A stretch of DNA of 64,000 nt from NCBI GenBank assembly GCA_020086605.1, contig JACBWW010000003.1, positions 6,770,899 through 6,834,898 of the forward strand, in the 5' to 3' direction. Each line of letters opens with the position of its first letter. Position 1 is the stretch's first letter. The position numbers were made by a program, and so were the translations under genes. Shown piece after piece: positions 43,801-55,800 of the stretch. Source of the stretch: Lanius collurio (lineage: Eukaryota; Chordata; Aves; Passeriformes; Laniidae). Below the pieces are notes generated by a model. That model searched no databases, was not told the DNA's origin, and was given only the letters and a program-made list of their open reading frames with translations.

Positions 43801-46800
43801 GGTTTAGAACAGCACAAGTAGCCCTTACCTACGGGATTCCCAGAGGACAAGAGCTGTCACTGGACCTTCAGGTGAAGACCAGACCCTTCTACAGGATCAC
43901 TGCTTCAACAGAACCACTTCATCTGGACTGTTACCCACCACCCTGACTAACAGGGTGCCAGTCTGTACCCTGACTCTGTCAGTGTTCTTGTACTATTGCA
44001 TCTATTTTAATTTTCCTATTAAATCATAATTCTGACTTGTGATCTCCCACTGGTTGGTTTTCAAACTAGTACACCTGCCCAGCCAGATTGCCTGTGTCAC
44101 ATATGCAAGTCCTTTAGCACAGGATTTCTAAGAGTGTTTTGATTCCCAAGAGACCTAGGCATTATCTATTGGGGTTTTACAAATCCTGCAGGCTTCGGAG
44201 TTCTGTTGATTTTGATCTTCAGAAATGAAGTTTGAGTTTAAATGGGATTTTCTGCTTCTCTTGGCTGATGCCACAGCAATTGTGGTGCAAAACTGGAGGT
44301 GACAGCACTGCTGGCACTAAATTGAGAAGGGACACAGGAGGCAGATTTGTGTTCATCAGATGTGTGGGTCCTCTCAGCGTGCTTAGAGAGTTGCTGGGAA
44401 GGGAGGCCAGCATGGACCACTACCAGGAAGAGAAAAGATGAGCAAAAACTGCTGTTTAGGAACCAGTCTTGTAGGCCACACTCCACTCTACTGTATTTCT
44501 AGAGCTTTGGGAAGTTTGTTCAGTGTGTTCACAAACACAACAAACTCAGTTTAGGCCTTTTTTCAATACAATAAATTTGTCTGTTATTACACCATTTCTT
44601 TGGTGGTCATAAGAGACTTTGTTAACAATGATATGCTAGCTTGACTGATAAGATGTTAAGGGTCTAAATCACCTGAATTTTCTGTGCTCTGGCTTTTATT
44701 TACCTGCATAAGTACATTAGTACTGAGCACAAATAGACTTTCACAGCCATGGAACTGACCACACTGAGACTCTGGCATCATCCTTTCAAAGGGGACAGGC
44801 AGCAGACACAAAAGCACCAGAAATCCCCTTAATGTACAATAAAGGTAGTCCACAATGCATACTTGTGGACACAGACCATTCTCAGGGAGAAGCCAATCTC
44901 TCTTTCCCTTTGCTTTGAAAAAATGAGGAGCCCTCAGCTGCAGGCTTATGTGCTCAGGGCACACAGCTCAGTGACCAGGAGAATCTCTGCAAGTAAGCCC
45001 AGCAAAAACCTGGTGTCAGTACAGCTGGGGAAAATACCTATTCTGATTTCCCTGGGGTTCATCCTCAGTCATCACCATCTACAAGCTTTCAAATGGTGTA
45101 GTTCATGACCAATACTTTTTGAATGATTAGTCACTGCACTTACATTATTGCCTCTCTAAAATATTAACCTGTGGTGGGCAAAGATGGCAAGCTGGCTGGG
45201 CAAGAACTATCCTTTACATTTTACTGAAATACAATAAAGGAGATTTTATGCTCTATCTGACATTATCAACAGAAGGCAATGCAAAAAGTAAATGTCAATG
45301 TTGCATGTGTGACCGTTTCAGCAGAATATGTAACTTAAATTGCTGAAGTTTGACTTAGAAATGAGTTTGCCCTGCATGCTGCTTGTAGACATTGGAATGA
45401 CAAACTAAAAGTAGCATGCTGCTATTTGGGAAGCTATGGGGTTTTTATCAGAAACCATACCTTAAGTCTAGTTCATATCCTGGCATTTACAATGTTCTAT
45501 TTAAGTACACAGCTGTGTGCATGCAGAGGTAGGGAATCTGTCACTCACGAATAAATGTTATCAAACACATATGTGAGATGGATATTTCTGAGCTGAAATT
45601 TCGCCAGGACCCAGAAACCTATTAACAGCTTGACTTCAGGGGCTGAAGGGAGGTGGGGAGGGATTGGAAAAAGTTGTTTTACTGTCATCATCTACAGTGT
45701 TCTCATCATGAAGCATCAAGGGGGCCGGTCTTAATTTCTCCAGCTTTTGTTAATTCAGGAAGGCAGAAAATTCTCACCATGCTATTTAAACCCTCCATCC
45801 ATTTTCAGCTATGCTCACTCTGTCTCCCAAAGTACACACAGCAGGACCCCTGGGGCTTCTTCTCAGGAGGCTCAGAGCAATACCAGGCTTTACTTCAACC
45901 TCCAAGCATTTGCTCCTTGCCAACAGCTCTTGATCAGGAACAGCTCTTCCCATGGGAAGGCAACAAAACTACAAATTGTTTTCAAAGACTCAGAACTGCA
46001 AGTGGGTGCATGTAAATAATTATTAATACACACTTAATGACCATTAATGTATTAATGACAAATATGTATCTATGTAGGCATGGAAAAAAACCCAAGAACA
46101 GTGCCAACAAAGGGGCTTGCTCAGCATAGCATTGTCACTTTAATTCCCCCATGAAGAGTCCTGTGAACTCAAATGTTCTTTTGTGATTTTCCTCAGTGGC
46201 TTTAGTGCTCTTTAAGATTTGATTTAGTAGACTCACAGAGCTTGTGCAATGCCAATGTGTTCCATATCTGTTTTCTTTACGGGAGTTCATCACTTGTTCA
46301 TCAAATCTCTGATCTATATCAGTGTTCTCTGATGAAAGGATGTCAAGGTCACAAGGAAACAGAATAGCCTCTTAAGAAGCGGCTGCTAAGCAACCTGATA
46401 AAGTGATGTTCCTTTCCAGAGCTGACCGGTCTCTTTCAAAAGAACTACTTTCTCCTTCTTCTGAGCTTTTTTTCCCTATTTTTTTTATGTGGTATGAGAT
46501 CATTCATAACAGCACGAGGGGCAAGAATTTAGCATGTCCTTATTGGTTGATACGATATCTGCTCACACTGCACACAAACTGCAAATACCCAGCACAAAAC
46601 CATAAAATGCTGCCTTGTTTTTTTTTTTTTTTGTTTGTTTTTTATTTTTTCACTCGAGCCTGGGCTAGCTTCTTTAAAATTATAGTTTATGCCTTTTCCC
46701 CATTATCTCCAGGAGGCCCTAGGGTCCACTCAGGATATCAGTAGCTCCTTAAGATGTGTGCAGCCAGCTGTGCATGTACAGAAAAAAGAGCAGAGATCTG

Positions 46801-49800
46801 TATATTCCTGTGGAGAGAGATGGGTTTGCAGCTCCTTGGGACACAGCTTATTTCAACTGAATAATAATTACATTGGCCCTTGAAAGCCCTGAGCTGGATA
46901 GATGGACCACCCTGAGAGACCCTGTAGCTGTGTGCAGCAGAAACAGGTCCTGGTCCCAAGGACCTTGTGCTCTAAAAAGATAAAAGGGTGGGAGCAAAGC
47001 AATATGGGAGAGAAATGTATGTCCAAGCTGCAGTAAAGGAATTGCTGCTGCTGGTTGCTAAAGATAAAACAGGTTTGTTGTCAGGAAAAAAATAGACGGG
47101 CCACTGACCCCTTTATCCTAAACAGTGGTGATGGTGGCAGAGTGCAGTGGCAGTGGGACTCTGCACTCCAGCAGCTCCTCACTCCATGTGGGAAAGAGAG
47201 AGAGAAAGCAAAGGGTTGCCATTGCCCTGGGCCTTGACATCAAACCTGTGCTCCTTGAGTGATTTCTCCTTCTTCAATCCAGCCCTGCAAATGTGAGGCT
47301 GAATCTTTTTTCCCTCCTTGGAATTTTGCCTTCTTACTTCAGATAAGCTCATATGCAATCATTTGTGCAGTTTATCTAATGCTACAGGATACTGCCCATG
47401 TAGATAATTTGTTGTTACATACAGAATTCATATCCACTATTTTATTCTATGATATCACAGGATAAGATTATGCCTGTGGTAATTTCACACCCTGCTTTAC
47501 AGCTTTTGGGATCAGGTGTGTTTATAAACATCCTTGATCTTCAGCTTAGAGAAAAGAATTGCAAGGAAAAAATAATCATCTGCCATATCCTCATTTTCTA
47601 ATAACTGTTAACATCCCTGATTCTTTTGGCATTGCAGCTTGGCAGACCTTTGTCCTCAGGAGCCAGATTTGAATTTCAGATCATAGATTTCCCTAGATAT
47701 AAAAAGCATCCCTTTTCCCAGATCAAATCTTATCTTCTAACATAGAGATTAAACTGCCTCTCTGGAGATACAAAGCCATTCTACAAGAAATCATGGGAAT
47801 AGAAACCAGACCTCCTGGCTCTCAGCCCCAAGCTGCATTGATACCTAGCTTTGTTGGGGTAGTGGAATCACAGATCTTTCTTGGGAAATCAAGGGGAAGG
47901 GAAAGGAGTTGGAGGAAATGAACACCCACTGACTACAAGCTTCAGATCACCTATTCCCCAGCACCTGATCAGAGACTGAGCACCAGGGATGGAAACCTTA
48001 ATGGATCAGAATGAAAGATATTTGCTACCAGTGAATGCTACCAGAAAGTTTTCAGTCCTGGCCATAACTTCTGGGCTTTTATTGTTTTCAAGATCCACCA
48101 GTTGGAAAATAATTTCTGCAGCTGGCATTCCTCTTTTCACTGTCTTATAAATATAAAAAACAAAATATACACTCTTCTGTAACAGTACAGTTTCTCACGT
48201 TGCTCTAAAGGGTCCCATTTCTAGGCACAGACTCATCATATATACATAACATGGTATTGCAAAATATGTGGGCAGCTCCTTGTTTGCTTGCACACCAAGC
48301 TGGTTTTTAGGTACAAACACAGATTTTGTGCCAAGAAACAAGGCAGTCCCATCTGAAAACCATTTAGAAAATTACAGTGATAAATGTCTGCTAGTGGCAT
48401 CCAAATTATACCCTTGAGAAAGACATCAGAAATGAGATATTTTTTTTCCCCTCCTTTTCTTGTTTTTAGATGTTTAGATATAATAAGTTGCTCTGAAATC
48501 CAGGTGACTGATGCTAAACCCACACCAAATATTATGCTGTTGATTGCAGTACAAAAGCTATATTGTGATAAGCCAGGCAGAGAACTGAAACTTTAAACCT
48601 CCCAGTCTTTCAGGGAAGCAGCAGGGAGCCAGTAAGGCTTTCTGGGCTTTGCAGAGCAGAAAAGCCAGATACCTGCATGTCTTGGGAGCAAAAAGGATTT
48701 GCTAGGAGGGAGGGAGAGAGAGAGAGGAAGGGAGGAAGTGAATGAGGCTGAGCCTATCCTAAAGAAGGATGCACCTCACCTGTATTTAAAGAGGTTTAGA
48801 GCTCAGCTTGCTTTGGTGTAAAGCCGAGCTTCTTTCTAGGAAATAGTTCATCTCTAAGCAAAAATATTTGAAATGCCTTCACAGCTGATATCCAGTGCAA
48901 AGAACTGCTAGCAGCAGAGTGTGCTAAATCCCCCAAGGGATCTCTGACACACCTTTTAAGAGGGCTCTTATGGCCCTACAGACATTGACCCTAAAGGAGA
49001 TTTTAGACTGTACTCTGATCTACACAACATTAATTCTATATTTTCTTACCATAGTATCAGTATATTCTTCCAGCTTTACTTCAGCAACGATCTTGTTATG
49101 CTGCAAAAAGAGATCTCGCAGGAAATCCTGTAGGAAGAAAAGAGAGAAATTTTGCTCTCTAGAGTAAATTCAAGAAATGACAGTAGGAAATTCAATTCGA
49201 ATTCAGCATGGTTACACAAATCTAGTTTCACATTCCTGGCTAGTACTAGTGTCTTCAGTTTCACCAAGTTCAATTTTTTTATCTGAAACATGTTTTTTAA
49301 ATAAATTAGAAAATAATCAAATTTCCCCAGCATAGGCATATTGGAGTGAGTCCTAATAAACTCATAAAATAAGCGAAAGATAACGAGTCCTGCAATACTT
49401 GCTAATTGATCTTAAATCAAAATATTTGCTGTTCAGCAAAATTCTTAAGCATCCTCTTACATTTTTGCTGGGACACAGGCTGAAGCTACACACTGAGACA
49501 TGATGTGAAGCCCAGGGATGGACTTTTTGTGCTTGTTGGCTCAAAGTATTTGAGTTACGGTTTCTGAACAGGCTCTTGCCTCAATAGCCTGAGCTTTAAT
49601 GAGAAATCAGTGTTCAGAAAATCTGCAGATTCAGGAAGAGATTGTGAAGAAATCCCATTAATGAAACACAATTACTTGGCTCTGTTTAGCTGGGAGAGGC
49701 ACATGTGTAAACCCAAGGTGAGGCAGTGCTTGTGGGGCTCTCTGAATGGCTCAGGTCACCAAGACAACTGGGGCCGTGGGACAAGGCTAGGGGGAAGCAG

Positions 49801-52800
49801 GTCATTGAGGGCAACAGCAAACCATTCTCCCTCCTGCAGGGCCCCTGAGACCATGCCAGAAGGCATGAGTCCTTAAACTTGCTATGAACAACCCAGAAAC
49901 GCCGTTTGTCAACCACACAAAAAGGCAGCAAATCGGTAAAGCTGATGGAAGGGCTCCCATTGACATCAGTGAGCTGTAGGTCAAGCCTAGAGAGATTTGT
50001 TAGAATAACTTACTTTGAGTTCACCAGCTGAAATAAATCCACTGCTGTCAGCATCGTAACTGCGCCAGATCTGAACGGGGAGAGATTGATGTGAGCACAT
50101 AAATATTGCGGTTACTCATCTGCTTGGTGATAGATGGTAAAGATTCAAAGTAGAACTTCCATAATGAGCAAGTTGTTGCATTATCCAACATTTAATTAAT
50201 TGTAGATGAAATAAAATAAACTTTTCACACAATAGCTCTTACTCACACTTGGATGCTGTACATGCTACATGCTGCTATCACATGTGCAGACATGCTGTCT
50301 ATAAAAGGAAGACAATACTAAGAAATTGCTTTGCATTTTTTACCTAATTTGTACATGCAGCTTCTTTTACTACCCTGAGTCAAGGCCATACACAACTGGC
50401 CATTGATCTGCAGAAGCCCCCAGCTTGTATGTGAAATAAAAGTAACTGCATGTGGTCTTGGAAAAACTGAAATTCCATGTTGGGATACTTAGAGGCAGAG
50501 ATCAGAGGAAGACTGGGCAAAGTTATATGGTCTTGTTGACCCAACTTATGGAGGTTTCCTCTCCATGCCCTGACAGTCAAATGTTTCAGGATAAAAAGGT
50601 GCTTAAAATGTGCCTGGTCTGTCCTCTTGGCTTATGCTGTACTGCAGCTGAGGAGCTGCAGGGGTGAATTGATGAATGGGGAGGTTTTGTCTGTGGTGGC
50701 ATGACTGATAGGTGGCTGAGAGCATTTATGAAATGTAAAGAGCTCTCTGGGTACCCTTGGTCCAGTTCTAGGTACCACACCTCTGTTTTGTTGGTGTAAA
50801 TAATATAAAACCTTCTCTACTTGAACAGGTGGGGATGTGTTTTGCTTTCACAATACCCATCTAATTCCCAAGCTCTGTTCTACAGAGGGCAGAGGGATTG
50901 GTGTTGAAGAAGCTGGTGGTGTGCAAGGGGGAGGATACAATGTGGAGATACAGACCCGCATGAATTCCACGCTGTTGTCCAAGGGAGTTTCCCGTCGGAA
51001 AAGCAGTAGGAAGTTCTCATCATCCGGCAAGATCATATTTGCAAGCTGGATAAAAAACATTTAAAACAGCCCCCACAACAAAAACCAGACACACATCATG
51101 ACAGTAAAAAAAGAAAAAACTTGGGTGGCTGCTGACCCAGTATGTGAAATATAAGTTTGGCTTGTTTCTCCCATGGAAATAAATTCCAGACCAAAGGATC
51201 TGGCTAATGTAATTCTCCATGAGTCACCTCCTCCACACCCAGCCTCTATCTTCCAGATCTCCCAAGTCTGCTACAGGTCTTAATCATAGGATAGTTTGGG
51301 TTGGAAAGGACCTTTAAAAGTCATCCAGTCCAACCCCCTGCAATGGGTAGGCACATCTTCAACTAGATCAGGTTATTCAGAGCCCTGCCCAACCTGATCT
51401 TTGATGTTTCTAGGGATGAGGCATCAACCCCTCTGGGCAACCCCTTCATCATCCTCATTAAAAAAAGTCTTCCCTAACCTACTCTTAATCTACCCTCTTT
51501 CAGATTAAAGCCATTGCCCCTTTTCCTATTCTCAAAGACCCTAAAAAACGTCTGTTCTAATTCTCCGTCCTTCTATAAAAGAAATCCTGGGCTGGGGTTG
51601 GGCAGAGATACCTCCTGGATTTGCAAGCGTCCATCTGTGGTGACATCGTAGACAGACATGAATTGCTCCTTCATCCTCTGAACTTCTTCTTCTGTGATGG
51701 TGCTCTGGGGGAAACAACAAGTGCTGAGGGCACTAGAAGACCCTCCTGGAGGAAATCTCTCCTCACACATCACAACATCACCAGAATCATTGTACCCTTA
51801 CAGTTGCAGGTAATGCCCATAGATACACCATTGTGGATGAACTTNNNNNNNNNNNNNNNNNNNNNNNNNNNNNNNNNNNNNNNNNNNNNNNNNNNNNNNN
51901 NNNNNNNNNNNNNNNNNNNNNNNNNNNNNNNNNNNNNNNNNNNNNNNNNNNNNNNNNNNNNNNNNNNNNNNNNNNNNNNNNNNNNNNNNNNNNNNNNNNN
52001 NNNNNNNNNNNNNNNNNNNNNNNNNNNNNNNNNNNNNNNNNNNNNNNNNNNNNNNNNNNNNNNNNNNNNNNNNNNNNNNNNNNNNNNNNNNNNNNNNNNN
52101 NNNNNNNNNNNNNNNNNNNNNNNNNNNNNNNNNNNNNNNNNNNNNNNNNNNNNNNNNNNNNNNNNNNNNNNNNNNNNNNNNNNNNNNNNNNNNNNNNNNN
52201 NNNNNNNNNNNNNNNNNNNNNNNNNNNNNNNNCTTGGTTTGGGGGGCAAAAAGTGAATCTATGGAGCACTGCAGAGCCTTTCCTACTTTATGAAATATAG
52301 ACATCATAAAGATGTCTCATTTAATTCCTGCTGGTCAAGACAATCCTGTAATAAATTGATTTTTTGTCCCTCTTGACATGATTTTAGAAGCAATCCACTA
52401 TATTGATTAGGGTATAAAAAAAGCTGAAACTACATTTAGGTGACTACTATACACTGTTTCTTGAAAAAAACTCAGAGAATTTTCTGAAAATGTTGGCTCA
52501 AGCACATATGTCTTCTAGTGTTTCAGCCAAATATGATAGAAAGGACAAGGGTCCCACAGATATTGAGTTCCTACAAGATCTATGAAAATAAATTGTGTCT
52601 GCCAAGGAGAGTTGGAAAACAAAATCAACAACTATTATCATGCCAAAAGCCACACAGTACAGATATAAGGCCAGCAAGGACCACATGAGAGACATCAGTA
52701 TGTACACTTTGACTTTAGAATAAAAACCTTTCATTTTTGGGCCAAACATTTCCTCATTGTAAAAACTAATCTCATTAATGACTCTGTTACCCTCATGCAG

Positions 52801-55800
52801 TTGTAGGTTGGATTGCCTGCATAATTGTGGGACATCACCCTACAGCTCCAGGGCCAATTTCTCCTTTGGACCAATCTTGCTCATTTAACTTCAGTGCTAT
52901 CGCTTGAGAATTCAGCCCTGTACTTTGTTTAGGATTTACTAATCAAACTCTGTATTCCAGCATGCTACAATAGAAGAGCACTTATCCTGCCATTCCACAC
53001 TGTGGTTTTGGTTCCTTCTTTAACCCTCATCAGCACAAATGCGGGAAAACTTTTTTCACATAGTAGAAACCAGCACCCAACAAAGGCTAGTGCAGCCTTC
53101 CTTGTGCCATCATGGTTTTGTGGCTAGGCTTCAGACAGGTTCTTTGTTCGGTCCTTTCTCCTAGGCTGAAAGTTGTTTGATGTGCATTTGGAAGATGAAA
53201 ACTCATTGTGTATTTTTTACCATGGGCATGTTTAGCTTCCATTAAGAAATACCTTGAGACACTTCCATGCCTTAATGTGGAGGAACAGGAATAGGAACTG
53301 GCCAGGCTAATCAAGGCTGATGAAAGCCACACCTAAAGAAATAACTCTATTTGGCAATAATCACAATGATAGAATGGTTTGGGTTGAAAGGAACCTCAAA
53401 GATCATCCAGTTCCAACACCTTCCCCTAGACCAGGTTGCTCAAATCTGCATCCAAATTGGCTTTGAACACTTCCAGGAATGGGGCACCCACACCTTCTTT
53501 GGGCACCCTGGAACAGGATGTCTCTCCACCCTGACAGTAAAGAATATCTTTCTAATATTTAAGTAGCCAGGATTTCCTGGGGGTTAGAATTCTGAAATAT
53601 TCTAGATGGGGATGAAAGTTGATTGCTTTCTTCTAGGAGTCTTCTTGCTGTTGACCTGCTGGTCATTTGTAACTTTAGGTCTCTTGGGGTGGTAAAGCAC
53701 ATGGGAAGTCTGCTTTGGATGGCTGTGAGGCTGGCTGATATTTTGACCACTAAACTTTGTTTGATTAACTGTTGCATTCCCGACCATGCTAAATTATGCA
53801 CATTATTTAGATAGACAATACAGTGTGTAAGGCAAGGAGGAAGTGCCAGAGTAACTGGAGGGTGCTTCTATTCTTTGGAAGTAAAAAGCAAGGACAAATC
53901 CTTAATAGCTGCTCAGAGCGAGCTCCAGAGGATTAACTTCAGTCCCTTCCAGTCATAACTATCCATGTAGTTTTCAGGTTGGAGGGATTATAACAAGGCT
54001 AATACCTGTCTTGTCTGATCAAATTTATACTTCAACAATTTTTGTGGTCTCCTACATACTACTTACAGTTAGGTGAAGGCAACCATGCTTTATCTGAAAG
54101 TTTTCTATCTAATTTGAGTATAATTTAAGCAAAGTGAAATACCTTTCTGAGAAAGCCAAATGGCAATGTGCATTTTTCTCCACGTCTGCCCAGACATCCT
54201 TGGTTTTATGGAAACTTTCAGTAATCCAACCCCAAAATTTATAGCCATTCATCTATAAAAATCTTATCTAATCATTATGAGAATATACATAGAGCTTCCC
54301 CAAAACCACAGGAAAGAGAAAGCAAGGAAGATCCTTAAAGATCTTGATACAGAAAGATGAACAGAAATATAAGACAGAAATGCTGTAGTTCCTGTTCTAA
54401 TAAAATTATTTGATACTGAAAAGAAACTGTCCTTTCCATTGAGATTTCATCTTAATATAATAAATTTTTAGAAAATGCAAGGAAAGAGGTGCCATAATGT
54501 AGAAGAAAGAGGTTTATGGAAGAGCAGAAGAGAGGCCAGGCAACTCATGGCAGCCATGCAGTAGCAGGCTGGAAGTTGGAGGCTCAAATGGTTAGAGGGA
54601 TGCCATAGGAGTGATAACAGAAACAGGTGGATAATGCCAGTACCTTGCAATCATAATGCTGGTGTGAGGATGAATTACACACACCTGGAAACTGAAGGCA
54701 TTTTCAATGGAATGGAATGGAATGGTCCAGTTGGAAGGCACCTACAACAACCACCTGGTCCAACAGTCTGACCACTTTGGGGCTGGACAAAAGTTAAGGC
54801 ATGTTTTTAAGTTCATTGTCCAAATGCCTCCAGCAATCTCCCATTGGAGGAGAAGGCACAGGAAGCAGCATCTGGGATTTAGTTGGTTTACTATAGATCT
54901 ACCTTTGTTGCAAAGTCTTCTCCTCAGAATTGCTGATGGTTCAATAAAAGATAGTGAATTGGCCTCCATCACTGGATGCTATTTCAAGTTTCTTTCCTTG
55001 CTCAGAGCTGTTAGGAAGAGCTGTGTCTCTCAGCTTCCTAACAGGCTTGTTTTTGCATTGTTTTCCCAGCTGCTCCCATCCCCTGGCATTTAGTCTCAGC
55101 TGGGGATGCTGCAGTGTAGCTGGGAAGAAAAACAGAGCTGAAGTACCACAGTGGTCATTAAGAAAAATAACAGCTTAGAGAATGCAGGCTGAAAAAATAT
55201 AATTATGAAGCCATTCTCTATTCAAACAGAGACAACTTCCAGCGCTGATAACATTATTTATCACTTGTGTAGCACTTCAGACACAGTCACTAATTAATCC
55301 TTGTGACACATCTGTAGGTTATGCCAGTGTATTGCTGTCTCCCTCTTCTTCTGTGCAAGGAAACAGAGACATCAAGAACCCAAAGGAGTAAAGGTCAGGA
55401 AGAGTGGTACAGCAGAGAGATGCTCAGTCCAAGCTCACTGCTTCTATCACAGAGGACACTTTCTTTCTGTAGGATGGTAAAACCAACACAGAGGGGACCC
55501 TTTACTCCTCCTGCTATAATCACAAGCTTGTACAACACAAACCATGTGAAAAAGAGAAAAACGGCTCAGTGTTCTTAAGACAAACTCATTGTGCAAAGGT
55601 AGTAGAGACCTTTAATCTGGTGCTACAAGTGATCCTCATACCCAGAGGAGTTGGCAGAGGACTGCTCTCAGCCTCCCAGGACAAAGGTTCCCTTGGGTTT
55701 CTGCCACAAAGACAGCCTGCTCTGCCTGCAGCCTGATGTGTAGCTTTATCCGTAATACTACCAGAGTGGAAATACTGCCAAAAATAAGCAAGAAGACTTG

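Larger units (their letters stand above)
38826..49049 (-). other. SCGN: SCGN intron 6
   Basis: The largest intron, about 10.2 kb, separates the exons for EF-hands 3 and 4. It holds the antisense solo LTR (43556-44073), a (TA)-rich microsatellite just before it, a T-rich run near 46618-46649 and a purine-rich GA tract near 48706-48740. Open frames within it, the longest at 40057-40584, look like chance. Confidence 0.85.

Noticed and set aside
47440..47462. ATTCTATGATAT resembling a CR1 tail
   Set aside because: The sequence upstream shows no CR1 body; a short chance match.
51621..52307. Open frames of 155-211 codons across 51621-52307
   Set aside because: They are made mostly of N from the assembly gap.
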